Both the position numbers and the translations under genes were made by a program. Below the pieces are notes generated by a model, which ran no database searches, was not told the DNA's origin, and was given only the letters and a program-made list of their open reading frames with translations. Of a stretch of DNA of 42,842 bases, positions 28,509 to 39,913 are shown piece by piece (position 1 is the stretch's first letter; each line of letters starts with the position of its first letter). The DNA is from CAJXJP01 sp034111025 (GTDB lineage Bacteria; Patescibacteriota; Gracilibacteria; BD1-5; UBA6164): positions 1 to 42,842 of the forward strand of contig JAWUYB010000039.1 in assembly GCA_034111025.1 (NCBI GenBank), given 5' to 3'.

Positions 28509-29977
28509 ATTCTTTCAATTATTACTCAAAATGTCTTTAATATGATTTTAAAATCTAGTAATACACTCCAATTTTCTATATAAAATATATCTAATCTAGT
28601 CTCTTTTTTAAAATCATTATTTTCTCTTCCATTTACTTGAGCCATTCATGTCAAACCAGGCTTAATAGTTAAGAGTCTTTTTTCTTCTAATTCATATTTT
28701 TCTACTTCTCTTGGTTGATGTGGACGAGGACCAACCAGGCTCATATTTCATAAAAAAATATTAAAAAATTGAGGTATTTCATCGAGGGAATATTTTTCAA
28801 TAAAGCTTCAGATTTTGGTTTTCCTCGGGTCATTTTTAATCTTATAGAGAGGTCAATTGCGCGAACTCTGTTTTTTTATAAGTTCTTGTTCATATTTCAG
28901 GGCATTATCATTATTTTCTCAGATTCAATATGCATCTTTTACGCAATATTTCCATTTCATATAACGAAATTTATATAGATTGAATAATTTTCAATTTTCA
29001 CCCACTCTTCTATTTTTAAATAAAAGAGGTCATTTAGGGTCTTCTATTTTGATTAATATTCAGATTATGAACATAAGAGGAAAGCATATTATTATACCAA
29101 ACAAAGAAGTTATAATATCAAAAAATCTTTTTCAAATTTTTCACCAATTATTTAGAGATGTATTTTCTAATTCTATAACTGGAATATTATGTATCAAAGA
29201 AAGAGAAGTATTTGTTTTTGTTATATCAAATGAGTTCGTAATATAACGGTAACGTAAACCAAATATACGAGAAAGTTCCCAGAGTTGAAGTAGATCTTTT
29301 TTTGTATAGTCTGAATCTATATAAAGAACTTCATCACATTTATTTTTTTCTAATATTTTTTGTAATTTATCAATTGATCATCTATATTTATATGCAAAAT
29401 CAGATATTTCTGTTGAATTTGTATATCAAATTATTTTATAAATATTTGCAGATTTTATATCATCTAAAATATTTTGTATTTTTTCTGTTTTTTTGTTATT
29501 AATCAAAAGGATTTGTCTTTTTGGTATAAGTCATTTTCTCAATAAATAATATTGTATATTATTTAAAATTATCCTTTCTAATATAATACCAATAGTTCAT
29601 AACCCAAAAGCAAAAGCGATTATCAATCTTGGAATATCTGTATCATATACTATTCCTTTTCATAAGAATATAAATACAGAGAAAAATACAAATCAATAGA
29701 ATCAATAACGTAATATTTCTAAAAATTCTTTAATTTTTGAACTAAATATTTGTAAAAAATATAATTTATGAAAACTAAAAGTAGTAATATAGATCAGTGC
29801 TCAAAATATCGCAAATCAAAATAAACTTATAGTATCAATTGTTTGAATGGGCAGTTGAACTCCAGGGATGAGATCAGTCATTAATCTAATCTCACGAGCA
29901 AGGAAAAAAGCACTAAATATTATTAAAAAATCTAGAGGAACTTTGAGTGATCAAAAAATGAGTTCGTGTTTTTTCAT
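28499..29977 (-). CDS. Polyprenyl-phosphate sugar-1-phosphate transferase (WbaP/PglC superfamily)
   Basis: Membrane enzyme that moves a sugar-1-phosphate from a UDP-sugar onto undecaprenyl phosphate, the first step of exopolysaccharide or glycan synthesis. The 492 residues give four to five N-terminal helices, a CoA-binding-like middle domain, a reentrant helix (FFDIITSLFGIIICFPLMF) and the catalytic domain: EDPKGPLLFKNRRVGENGK, LYKFRYMKW, the Asp in SLDEIPQFFNIFLGNMSLVG with PRP, and KPGLTGMAQVNGR. The end (WSVLLDFKIILKTFGVII) matches the family. Glycosyltransferase genes nearby could extend the glycan. It is transcribed alone towards a shared terminator. Confidence 0.92.
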
Positions 29978-30055
29978 TAATTTCGTATAAAATAGGGATT
30001 ATTTCTCTATTTATACAGTTTTTTATACAAAAATCAAGCAAGGAATTATCGAAGT

Positions 30056-31255
30056 GTGAAAAAACTTTACAAAAGCATTATTGACTGTACAATAAGGGAA
30101 AATTTATTCGTTATTAATAATATAATGTTATATATAATTTATTTGGTTTTATCTTGGTATATACTTGTATTTATATCTTATATTATTTCTAATAATTTAA
30201 GACGTAACACAATAGATATATTTAAAAATATATCTTTGTTATTTAAAAATTTCTTACACTGGAATTTATCAAAAATTAGTATCTGATTTTTTGGTTTCTT
30301 GATATCTCTGAGTATTATGATACCTTTTCTGCTTATTACATTTATTTTATTATTTGTATTTAATGTAGATTGGTATGCTTATACAGGACATTTATTAAAT
30401 GGAACTCTCACAAATGATATGATTCTCCATAAAGATTTTTTCTTATGGGGATTCATGTGAATCATAAATATTATTATATTTTTCTTTGGTTGGAGTTATG
30501 CCAAAATCATGTATTTTGATATGAACTTAAAATATATTGATGATAAAAAACCAAAATATAATAAAATGAGATTTTTTCATGTTCCAATCATTTGGAATTA
30601 TTATAAAATGTCTTGAATAATAGCTGGAATTTTATTGATACCAATAATCATAACTATTTTGATATTTACTTGATTTATTGTATGATTGTGAGGAATAAAT
30701 GATGCAGGTGTAGCTTTTACTAACTGATGAATATTCATAGCTATTATATCATTTATTATATTTTGAATAGGAATTTTATCTTTTCTTTACTTATCATATC
30801 GTTTATATTTTTCATACATTATTTTTATAAGTAATTATGATGCAGAATATTTTGATTTTGCATCAATTAAATGTATAAAAAAATGATGGGAAATAACAAA
30901 ATGATTTAAAAAATTAGTGAAATTAATAAATATTTTATCGATTTTTGTATTAGTGCTTTTACCGTTTAATTTAATAGAAGAATGATTAAATAAAACCTAT
31001 AAAGATGTAAGAAATTATGAATTATTTACACAAGTTTGAGAATCAGATAAATTAAAATTACAAGAATCAGACCCTTATTATTATTGAGAATTATCTATAA
31101 AATATGGTCAAGTATCAAGTATGGATTTACAAAAAAATATTCAAATTTATTATTATTTAATAATATCTTTCAATATACTGTTATTTTTACTTATTTCAGG
31201 ATTAGTAGAGATGATAATGGTTTCATTTTATAAAAGAGTATTAACACATAGATAG
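30056..31255 (+). CDS. Multi-spanning membrane protein, unknown function, GTG start
   Basis: A 399-residue integral membrane protein with about seven predicted helices, including NNIMLYIIYLVLSWYILVF, IGFFGFLISLSIMIPFLL, GFMGIINIIIFFFGW, a pair in the middle and a last one FNILLFLLISGLVEMIM. The loops are rich in aromatic residues and lysine. No motif of a known transporter or enzyme is visible. GTG is chosen as start because it opens the full N-terminal basic segment and an AAGGA lies upstream; the next ATG would cut into the first helix. It is followed after one base by the YmdB-like gene, so they share a transcript. Confidence 0.75.
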
Positions 31256-31256
31256 T

Positions 31257-32048
31257 ATGAAAATATTGATATTTGGTGATGTGTATGGAAGAGTTTGAAG
31301 AAATGCATTAAAAAAAGAATTACCAAGACTAAAAGCAAAATTTAATCCCGATTTTACAGTAGTAAATGTGGAAAATATAACATCAGGAAGAGGTCCAATC
31401 GAAAAACATGTAAAAGAAGTTGAAAAACTTTGAATAGATGTAATGACAGGTTGAGATCATATTTTTGATAATCAAAAAAACATTGAAGAGTATCTTGAAA
31501 AACCAAATTCAAAACTTATTAGACCTGCTAATTTTATAGAACAAGATCATTATTACATTCCTGGAAAAGGGTATAAAATAGTTGAAAAAGACGGAAAAAA
31601 ACTTCTGGTTATTCATCTGATGTGAACAGTTTTTATGAATTATTCAATGGAAAACCCATTTTTAAAAGCAGAAAAAATATTAGCTGAATTATGAACGGAG
31701 AATTTTGATGCAATAGTTATAGATTTTCATAAAGAAACTACATCAGAATGATATGGTTTAGCACACTTTCTTGATGGCCAGGTGAGTTTTGTATGTGGAA
31801 CGCATACACATATTCAAACAAATGATGAACTCATACTTCCAGGAGGTACTGGACTTATTTCAGACGTATGAATGAATGGGCCACTCTATTCAGTTATCTG
31901 AGCAGATTTCAATAGTGTAAAAAGAAGATTTCTCACAGGAATAAATAAAGGAAAAATTGAACAACAACTCGATGAAAACTATGTAGTAAATGGGATTTGT
32001 GTAGAAATATGAGATGATAAAAAAGTAATCAATCTAGAAAAAATTAGA
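31257..32048 (+). CDS. ymdB: YmdB-family metallophosphoesterase (TIGR00282)
   Basis: A 263-residue phosphoesterase, the normal size of the YmdB/TIGR00282 family, which hydrolyses 2',3'-cyclic nucleotides in Bacillus and affects RNA levels and colony behaviour. The metal-binding motifs are clear: ILIFGDVYGRVGRNAL, VVNVENITSGRG, DVMTGGDHIFDN, DFHKETTSEG and SFVCGTHTHIQTND. The first and third contain TGA glycines. It follows the membrane protein by one base and ends shortly before a stem-loop terminator. In other bacteria ymdB often sits near rny, which is not seen here. Confidence 0.92.
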
Positions 32049-32065
32049 ATCAGAGGGAAATTATA

Positions 32066-32097
32066 AAAAATCAAAGGTAATTGTCTTTGATTTTTTA
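32066..32097 (+). terminator. Stem-loop terminator after ymdB
   Basis: AAAATCAAAG / CTTTGATTTTTT with an eight-base loop and T-run. Confidence 0.8.
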
Positions 32098-32152
32098 TTG
32101 AAAAAAAACAAAAAATACGTATATTTATATCAAATATTTGATCAATTGATAC

Positions 32153-32527
32153 ATGAAAAAAAGATTACTCCTTATTATTCTATTATTTACTTTTATTATC
32201 AGTATAACGACGTTTTATTTAACGTGGAATTATATTGATCCATATGAATTTCCGATTTTGGGGTTATTTTTACTAGGATTTACTTTTATTCTTTGATTAT
32301 CATCATTATTTGCATTTGTTTTATATTTTTTCAAAAAAGTCTATTTCAGAGGAAAAGTATATGTTCAAAATGTATTAACAAGTTTTAGGCAATGAGTATT
32401 GATATCAATATTTATTATATTATTATTTTATTTCCAACATCTGTGAGCAAGTATTTATGTTGTGGCACTTCCTTTGGGAATAGGATTATTATTTCTAGAA
32501 TTATTTTATCAAAATTTACAAAAATAA
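32153..32527 (+). CDS. Small membrane protein, 124 aa, unknown function
   Basis: Four hydrophobic segments are visible: LLLIILLFTFIISITTFYL, FPILGLFLLGFTFILGLSSL, GVLISIFIILLFYF and VVALPLGIGLLFLELF, joined by short basic loops, including FFKKVYFRGKVYVQN. The pattern and small size recall the transmembrane proteins of unknown function that accompany wall or envelope genes in CPR genomes; no family is assigned. Its stop lies 16 bases before the ATG of the cell wall hydrolase gene, so the pair is probably one operon. Confidence 0.7.
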
Positions 32528-32543
32528 TCATTAGTAAGTATTT

Positions 32544-34541
32544 ATGCTGAAACAATCATTTTCATTTTTTATTATCTGTCTCACTCTATTTTGTTTTTAT
32601 CAAGTAGAGGCTTTTACTGATGTTCAAACATGAAGGATATTAGACGCATTTAAAAATAGACAGCAAGAGTTGTTATTTGAAAATGATATATGAGAATTTG
32701 AGTCAGACGATTTTAAAATCTTTGATATTTCAAAAAAAATGAATATTTACTGAAATATTTCTGAAAAAATAAAGCAACAAAGAGATACAATAGAAGATAA
32801 AAGTATTTATGAATTATGAAAAATATTATCACTACAAGAGTCACTGGAGTTATTAAAAGATGATATTGAGCAATCTAGTGATAATGTGAATAAAATTAAT
32901 GGAAAAGTAATAGAAATAAAAAATGACATAGAAATTAATCAAAAAACGCTGGGTTTAATTAGGAAAAATATTGAAGAAAATAGAAAAACTCTATTAAAGT
33001 ATTTAGAGTATGTGTATAAAAAATCTAATAGTGTATATAATCAAGATAAATTTGATAATTTAAAATCAATTTTATTAAATAATGATGATATATCAGATAT
33101 AATAAATGATTTATATTTTAAAAGTATTATTCAGGTTACTGGACAAGAATTGATTAGTAGTCATAAAAGATTAATTTCTCAATTATATATCAAAAAATTA
33201 GATTTAGAAAAGAGTGAAAAAGAATTAAAACAAATGAGAAAAATTGAAATTATTGATAGGAAAGTATTAAATGATAAAAAAGAGTTTAAAGCACGATTAT
33301 TAAAGGTTTCAAAATGAAAACAAGCTCTTTATGAAAATTTTATTAATGATAAAATTAATGTAGAAAAAAAAGTAAAACTTCAAGCTTTTAAAGAAAAAAT
33401 ACGTTTTGAGAAAGTACAAAAAGATATATTAAAAAAATATAATTGTGAATTTGTAGATTTAGGAATCCAAGAGAATCAAACAATTAATCTTAGTCCTAAA
33501 TGTAGCGAATTAAATAAAGTTTTATATTCGGAACAAAGGTTGCAAGATTCTAAGCATTATGCACAAAATTTCCTTGATTGGCCGATATCACCAAAGTTAT
33601 GAATTAGTTCATTCTTTAGAGGGGATAATTATAGACATTTATTTGGGTCAGATCATGACGCTATTGATATAGTTGCAAATCAATGAACAATTATAACAGC
33701 TCCAGCAGATGGGTATGTTATATATTTAAATGAACCAAAGGTATGAGAGTATGCATTCTTAGCATTAAAACATGCAGATGGATATATTACAGTATATGGA
33801 CATTTAAATGAGATAAATGTGCAAGAATTTGATTATGTACGTAGAGGGCAATCTTTTGCAAAAACTTGATGAGCATATGGAACAAAATGAGCATGACTTA
33901 TAACTACAGGACCCCATCTTCATTTTGAAGTTTTTAAAAATGAAGAACCTTTAGATCCTTTGAATTCATTGGATTTATCATATGTAAATTTTAGCAATTT
34001 ATTAGATAAATATCAATACAAATTTGAAGAAGATTTTAGAGTTAGAAAATGATATGACTATGCTAAAGCTAAAAAATCAGGTAGGGTTTTTAATCTCAAT
34101 TGATCAACTGAGATTGAGAGGCAAAAAGATTTAATTGAGAGATACACTCATCCAGATTTTAGAAATTGGGAAATGTGGATAGAGGAATCATTGAACTGAA
34201 ACATTGATCCAACATTTACAATGTGTGTTTGATTAGCTGAAACAGGTTTATGAAGAAATTCATTAACAAAAAACAATGTATGAAATATTTGAAATAATGA
34301 TAGATGAGATAAAAGAGTTATAGATACTCCAAGGCTTTGAGTTATTGCTATGATAAAAACATTTAATAATAGGTATTTAGGACATCACACTGAAGTACAA
34401 CAATTAAGTCGTTATTGAAATAAGGAGGGGACAATTTATGCTTCAGATCCAATTCATTGGCATAGTAATGTTACAAAATGTATGAGTAGTATAAAAGGGT
34501 ATTATATACCAGATAATTATAATTTCCGTTTAGTGAAATAA
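32544..34541 (+). CDS. Two-domain cell wall hydrolase: coiled coil, M23 peptidase, C-terminal glucosaminidase-like domain
   Basis: A 665-residue exported protein. A signal peptide (LKQSFSFFIICLTLFCFYQVEAF) is followed by about 280 residues of charged coiled coil (KINGKVIEIKNDIEINQKTL and on), as in EnvC-type murein hydrolase activators. The LytM/M23 domain has HxxxD in SDHDAIDIVANQG (His at about 371) and HLHFEVF (about 458-464); the metal ligands appear intact, so it may be an active endopeptidase. The C-terminal part (about 540-665) has CVGLAETGLGRNSLTKNNVGN, an early Glu and later Trp/Cys residues. This suggests a lysozyme- or glucosaminidase-like second domain, less certain. It probably cleaves peptidoglycan during division or contact with other cells. 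Confidence 0.85.
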
Positions 34542-34561
34542 AATTATAAGATTTTTGCAAT

Positions 34562-34613
34562 AAAAAAAGATATATGTTAGGATTATTATAACTTTATATA
34601 TATCTTTTTTTTT
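34562..34613 (+). terminator. Terminator with long-loop stem
   Basis: AAAAAAAGATATAT pairs with ATATATATCTTTTTTT across a loop of about 20 bases, followed by a T-run. Confidence 0.65.
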
Positions 34614-34615
34614 AT

Positions 34616-35548
34616 ATGAAAAAAATTAAATTATTGTTCATTGTTTATATTGCATCGATATTTGTTTTTAGTAATGAATTATTTGCTGCTGTATCTGGAA
34701 ATGGTTCGGGAGACTTATGATTAGAGCAAAGTAATATAATATTATCATTTTTTTCTGCTGATAATTTCATGAAATTATTTGCAGCTATTTTGGTTATTAT
34801 ATTAACTTTATTCTTTTCAAAATTATTAAGTAGTAAAATAGTTCATTATATAGAAAAAAATACTACAGAAGAATCAAGTAGGGAAGAATTAACTTGAGTG
34901 ATTTCAAGAACAGTTAACGTAACAGTATTAATTATATGATTTTCAATTACATTAGGTATTCTGGGTATTGATATGTGAATATTTATGGGATGAATTTGAT
35001 TCGGTATTGGTTTTACATTAAAAACATTTTTAACTAATTTTACCGCAGGTATTATGATGGTAACTCAAGGGTTTTATCATAATTGAGATGTTATTGAAGT
35101 TGATGGAAAAATGGGGAAAATTCGTAAAGTAAATGCATTATTTACATCTATTGAACAATTTAATTGAATAGTATTTTATATACCAAATATTACATTTATT
35201 GAAGAAAAAGTTACCAATTATCATACAAATGATAAAAGAAGAACAGAAATAGAAATATTGATAGATTATAATTCTGATATACTGAAATCTAAGCAAACAG
35301 TAATGATGGTCTTAGATCAATTCCCAGGTATATTACAAGCACCATGATCAGATGTTATAATTGATAAATTATGAGATAATGGTATCTTATTAATTGCTAG
35401 ATATTGGATTCCCGTAAGTGATAATTATATCACAACGAAATCAGATGTCACTGAAACATTAAACTTAGCATTAAAAAAACAGTGAATTAATATTGCATAT
35501 CCACACTTAACAGTGACTCATACAAACTTTGAAAAAACATTATCATAA
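34616..35548 (+). CDS. mscS: MscS-type mechanosensitive channel
   Basis: Small-conductance mechanosensitive channel that releases solutes on osmotic downshift. The 310 residues hold a probable signal or first helix, TM1-TM3 with the pore-lining helix in GGIGFGIGFTLKTFLTNFTAG, then the classical MscS motif GFYHNGDVIEVDGKMGKIRK and IPNITFIEEKVTNYH, a beta domain and a mixed C-terminal domain. Most glycines of the pore helix are TGA. It starts right after the terminator of the preceding gene and its stop codon lies inside its own terminator. Identification is firm. Confidence 0.93.
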
Positions 35549-35564
35549 TAGATAATGTTTTTTT
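35532..35564 (+). terminator. Terminator overlapping the mscS stop
   Basis: AAAAAACATTATC / GATAATGTTTTTTT stem with loop ATAATA. The 5' arm includes the last codons and the stop of mscS. Confidence 0.85.
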
Positions 35565-35742
35565 GTATATTAGTTTTGTTAAAAAGTTATATATCGCTTT
35601 ATGTTAGATAAGGCTCTATTGTTATATGTTAAAATATATTGAAAAAATAACTAATTAATATAGGAAAAATCATTTGATTTTTATAGAAAAAAGTATATAT
35701 TTTTTATAGTGAATATTTACTTATTTTAAAGCAAATTATTAA

Positions 35743-36531
35743 ATGATTAATTTTGACAAAATTGTAAATAAATTGTTAAAAAAATGATGAAAAATACTTT
35801 GGAAAAAAGATATTTTTGAAATCGTTGATCCAGAATGTAAGCCCGAGTTTCAAAAAAAAGTAGATATGATTATTTATAGACTCAAAGCAGAGTGAATCAT
35901 TATCCCACTTAAATCTTGAGTATACCTTATTCCTAGACAACTAGACTTTTGAATGAATGAAGTTGATTTGATGGAAAAATATTTTTTACAATTATTGAAA
36001 AAATATATTACATACCATGTTTGAAATCAATATTTATTATGAGGAGTTAAGGCTTTAGAAATACATATGAAAAACTACTCTATTCCAGAGAAGATTATTG
36101 TGATAACAAGAAAATTAGAAAAGAAAATTCAAGTATGAAATTATGAAATAATTTTTAAAACAGTTTCATGAAAATATCAATGAAAAAAAGTTAATATGTT
36201 TTCTAAATTATATGAAAACACTACAAAAAAGACAGTAGAAGAAGTTGAATTAAAAATAACGTCTATTGAGCATGCTTTACTTGAAACAGCTCTTATGCAG
36301 GAAAATTACGCAGGAGTATCTATTGAAATATTAACAAAGGCAATTAAAAAATATGGAAGTATTTTTAATAATGAAATATTCGAAGATCTCTGAAAATATA
36401 AATATATTATGAGCTTTAATAGACTTAAAGAAATTTCTAAACCATTAGATAAGGAATTATCTCAACTATGTCTCAATATTATTAAAAAGAATTGATGATT
36501 GTTTATAGGAGAAGGCTTAAGGGGATTTTAA
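35743..36531 (+). CDS. AbiEi-like antitoxin/transcriptional regulator (second copy)
   Basis: A 262-residue protein with an N-terminal winged helix (KKGGKILWKKDIFEIVD, then IIYRLKAEGIIIPLKSGVYL) and a C-terminal AbiEi-type domain: ITYHVGNQYLLGGVKALEIH, SIPEKIIVITRKLEKKI, EIIFKTVSGKYQGKKVNMF and ITSIEHALLETALMQ. This block (LxGxxAL, P..I.V.T, S.E.ALL) is the usual form of AbiEi. The gene at 14.7 kb is a more distant relative. No nucleotidyltransferase toxin is adjacent; the following gene is a broken acetyltransferase. It may be an orphan antitoxin, for example an anti-phage or anti-plasmid decoy, or a plain regulator. Confidence 0.6.
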
Positions 36532-36555
36532 AAAATTATTAATTATCATATAAAT

Positions 36556-37013
36556 ATGAAAACATTAGGAATTAATGATATTCTTGAAACAAAAAGATTT
36601 ATTATGAAAATACCCGAAGAAGTTGATGCTGAATATATTTGGGGCTTGATTAATGAAGATACTACACAATATATGATAAAGAAACATGAAAATGTATTGG
36701 TAGATGTTAAATTAATAACATTAAAGAAAATATTCCTTGATTTGAACTTTGATACTGGATTTCTTCACAATATTATTGAAAATGAATTATGCCAGAATGT
36801 GTAAAAAGATATTTACAATTTGCATTTGAAGAATCAGATTTTGTTAAAGGTGTAATCCGTTGCGATAGTGCAAATAAAAATTCAAAAAAAGTAGCATTAA
36901 AATATTGATTTATCTATGAATGAGAATTTAAAAACTATGAGCGTATAAAATGAAAATTAAGAGATACAAGTTTCTATTGAATAACATTAGATGAATACAA
37001 AAAAAAACACTAA
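36556..37013 (+). pseudogene. Broken GNAT (RimJ/RimL-like) acetyltransferase
   Basis: Two overlapping open frames cover one protein. The first (82 residues) starts with the GNAT opening ILETKRFIMKIPEEVDAEYI and GLINEDTTQYM. The second, in another frame, carries the acetyl-CoA side of the fold: VIRCDSANKNSKKVALKYGF and YEGEFKNYERIKGKLRDTSF, matching the N-x-x-S-x-x-x-x-x-K-x-GF-x-x-EG pattern of RimJ/RimL. The middle of the domain, with the pyrophosphate-binding loop, is missing. A frameshift plus internal deletion is the simplest explanation. It follows the AbiEi-like gene by 24 bases and could once have shared its transcript, perhaps as the toxin-like partner; that is speculative. Confidence 0.65.
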
Positions 37014-37036
37014 AAATTAATTTTTAGTGTTTTTTA
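37002..37036. terminator. Bidirectional terminator
   Basis: AACACTAAAAATT / AATTTTTAGTGTT inverted repeat with flanking A- and T-runs, between convergent genes. Confidence 0.85.
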
Positions 37037-37047
37037 TTTATTTCTAA

Positions 37048-38454
37048 TTATGCTTTTTGTTTTTTCATAACGAATGCTCCTCAGATGAGTAATGATAATA
37101 GTAATAATATAATCATTTCAGGACCAGTTTGAACTTTTGTCATTTCTGACATTGGAACTTGAGGAATAGTTTCTCAGCTTGCTGTTTTAACTACAGCTTT
37201 TACTGCAAAGAAATCATGTTTAATTTCTTCTCCTGTAATGTCTAGTTCAAATCTAGGTTTTGTTACCGTTGTGATTATTTCAGATTCACCATTTTCAATT
37301 TGTTTGTATATTTCATAAGATTCAACATCTTCTACTGCATCCCAAGTAAGAACTGATTTAGATTTTAATTCAGTAACTTTTAGATTTTTAATACTGTAGT
37401 CTTTTTCTTTAACTACGATAGGTTCAATTCATCCAGCTTCTAAATCTACTTTAGGTTCTTCTTCTTTGAGAGGTATTACAACTTCTTTTTCATTAACTGT
37501 AATACTTCCTGCACCAAGTTCTTTAGTTTCTAATCCTAATTCATCTTTGAGGATAACATCAATTTTATATGTTTCAGCTTCAACTGGAGCATATACTTCA
37601 GTTGAATAGATTCATTCATCAGTTTCAGTTAATATATGAATAACATCATCTATTACTATGCTGACATCAGTAAGTTCTTTAGAAGCTATAACTTCTACTG
37701 TATACATTCATTCTGATTCAATTTCTTGAGGTTTTGTTTTAACACTTTTGAAGCTAGGAGCAATAGAGTCTACTTTTATATTGATTTTATTTGATTCTCA
37801 AACTCTATTCTCATCTGAATCTAGCACATAAGCTATTATTGAATTTTCTCAATTTTTCAAATTTATTATTTCTTGTTCAAAATCACCATTACTATTACTA
37901 ATTATTTCAAATATAGATTCTTTATCTTCATTTAAGACAATTAAAATTTTATGATTTTTTTGAGTTTTTCATGATATTTTTATCATACTATCTCAAATAG
38001 TTAAACCATTTTCAGGAGAGAGTATTTCAATTGTTTTCTCTTCAGTAACGGTTTTTTTTGATACATTTACTTCTCATAAACCAATAATTGTTTCATCATC
38101 TAAATCATAGATATAGATATTTTGTAATCATTCTTGTGAAAAGCTAACTGCATTTTCAAACTTAACGATTCATTGATCTGAAGCCATAAAAACATATGTG
38201 TTTTGATCTAGAGCACTTGGTAATTCTGCGTCAGCATCTGATTCAGAAAAAATCAAGATAGTACCAGTATAGTCTTTCATAATGACATCATTTTTATCTG
38301 TGGCTTCAATCGTTAAATCGACAGATTCACCAGTATTTATTTGATCAGGAGTCATTGTTACATTAAAATGATCAATTCCAGCTGCAAATACGCTAGTTAT
38401 AGAAAGAATTCACGAAGTGATTATTCCTATTAATAATTTTGAAGTAAATTTCAT
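37048..38454 (-). CDS. Surface protein with Ig-like regions and C-terminal TGPE-type anchor
   Basis: A 468-residue exported protein. The signal peptide is MKFTSKLLIGIITSGILSIT to VFAAG. Successive beta-rich Ig-like regions follow (VTMTPDQINTGESVDLTIEA; TIEILSPENGLTIGDSMIKI; KSVKTKPQEIESEGMYTVEV; KNLKVTELKSKSVLTWDAVE, the last like a fibronectin type III domain). The C-terminus has a short TGPE motif, a hydrophobic helix (MIILLLLSLLIGGAFVM) and KKQKA. This tripartite tail resembles a cell wall sorting signal in which TGPE replaces LPxTG; I recall TGPE tails in other CPR surface proteins. No sortase lies in the window. Probably a stalk or adhesin component; the role is inferred. Confidence 0.75.
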
Positions 38455-38548
38455 GGAGAAGAAGTTAGCGACTAAATATAAGACATATTACTAAAATATT
38501 CCCTTCATAAAAGTATAAATAACTATTTCATCTTTACAAAATACTTAT

Positions 38549-39586
38549 TTATAGAATAATATTATTGTTTTCTTCTAATTGGCTTATTGAACTGATAAAT
38601 GTTTGATAATATTTTATTTTTTTTGTGAGCATTTCTTTATGATTTTCATCAAGTTCACTCATTAAATCATCAATAAGTAAAATTGGTTTTTTTCATGTTT
38701 TTTTCTCAATAAATACTGTTTCCAGCATTTTTAACCATATTATTACACTTTTAGTTTCTCCACGAGAAGCAAAATCTATCATAGATACATTATCAACTAA
38801 AACATGGAAATCATCTACATGTGGTCAAATAGCAGTTTTGCATAATATAATATCTCTTTCAAAATTTTTATCTAAATATTGTTTTATATCTTGTGAAATA
38901 CTATCAGGACTCACTTTTGTGTTATACTCTAATTTAATATTTTCTATCTTCCCATTAAAATACTCTCTAGCAGTATTTATATGTGATTGAAAATAATGAA
39001 CAAGAGGGAATCTATAACTGTATATTTGTTCAGATACTCTAATAAATTGAGTATTCCAAAAATTTATATCATCTCTATGAGAATTTCATTCATTTATACT
39101 TTTTAATAATTTATTTCTCGAGATCACTATTTTTTTATAACTTTTTAGTAACTCTGAGTATTCATTAAAAGAATTAGAAAGAATATTATCTAAAAAATCT
39201 CTCCTCAAACTTGGAGATAAATAAAATAGGTTCATTCATTGGGGAGAAAAAATAACACATTTATATGTTATTTCTACAAATTTTTTCTTTGTAACGTTTT
39301 TAGAATTAATTATATATGATTTTTTCTTTTTTTCTTTATCAAAAGAAATTCCGACTGATCCAATTTGGTCATCGAGATACTCTATATAAAAGTTGTTTTG
39401 TCATTTTTCTACCAAGTTTTCTATATGAATATTACTCAGTGAATTATTTCATAATAAACTCAATGCTTCTAATATGTTTGTTTTTCATTTCCCATTTTCT
39501 CAAATTATGAAGTTTTTTTCAGATAGATCTGAAACACTTTTTTGATCAAAATTACGAAAATGGACAAGTTTTATATATGAAATCAA
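38549..39586 (-). CDS. recF: DNA replication and repair protein RecF
   Basis: SMC-like ATPase that helps load RecA at gaps. The 345 residues are slightly short for RecF. The start ISYIKLVHFRNFDQKSV matches the usual L-x-NFRN opening, Walker A is GENGKGKTNILEAL (two TGA glycines), and a signature near DFASRGETKSVIIWLKM and Walker B PILLIDDLMSELDE are in place. A TTG start is chosen because an in-frame TAA lies 9 bases upstream and no ATG precedes the conserved opening. It lies 25 bases downstream of gatC on the same strand. The usual neighbours dnaA and dnaN are not in the window. Confidence 0.9.
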
Positions 39587-39610
39587 GATATCTTAGATAT
39601 GCAATAAAAA

Positions 39611-39898
39611 TTATTTCATTATGTTAGAAACTGCTATTTGGTCAGCAACTATCTTTTGAGAAGAACAGTTTAATAAGTCTTTTTTAGTTGTTTCTTTCCC
39701 CGTCTCTACATCTGCTCTGAGATCATTTTCTTGGTTTACAACCGATACTGTTGGTTTTACTCATTGAGTATCAACTTCATTTAATAAATCTATATATCAG
39801 ATTATATTATTTACATCTTCTACAAGTTTTGGATCATTATTTTTAATTTTTGTTAAATCATGTGATAATTTTTTAATTTGTTCTTGTGTTAGAGTCAT
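39611..39898 (-). CDS. gatC: Asp/Glu-tRNA(Asn/Gln) amidotransferase subunit C
   Basis: Small subunit of the GatCAB complex that converts misacylated Glu-tRNA(Gln) or Asp-tRNA(Asn) to the correct amide. The 95 residues match GatC: MTLTQEQIKKLSHDLTKI, DVNNIIGYIDLLNEVDTQGV, KPTVSVVNQENDLRADVETG and CSSQKIVADQIAVSNIM. It stabilises GatA. GatA and GatB are not in the window. The gene is divergent from the membrane protein gene at 39.96 kb; recF follows it downstream and is probably co-transcribed. Confidence 0.88.
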
Positions 39899-39913
39899 TT
39901 TTTTGTATTATTA

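Noticed and set aside
36556..37013. Programmed frameshift joining the two GNAT pieces
   Set aside because: No slippery heptamer is evident at the overlap and the middle of the GNAT domain is missing, so even a shifted product would be incomplete.
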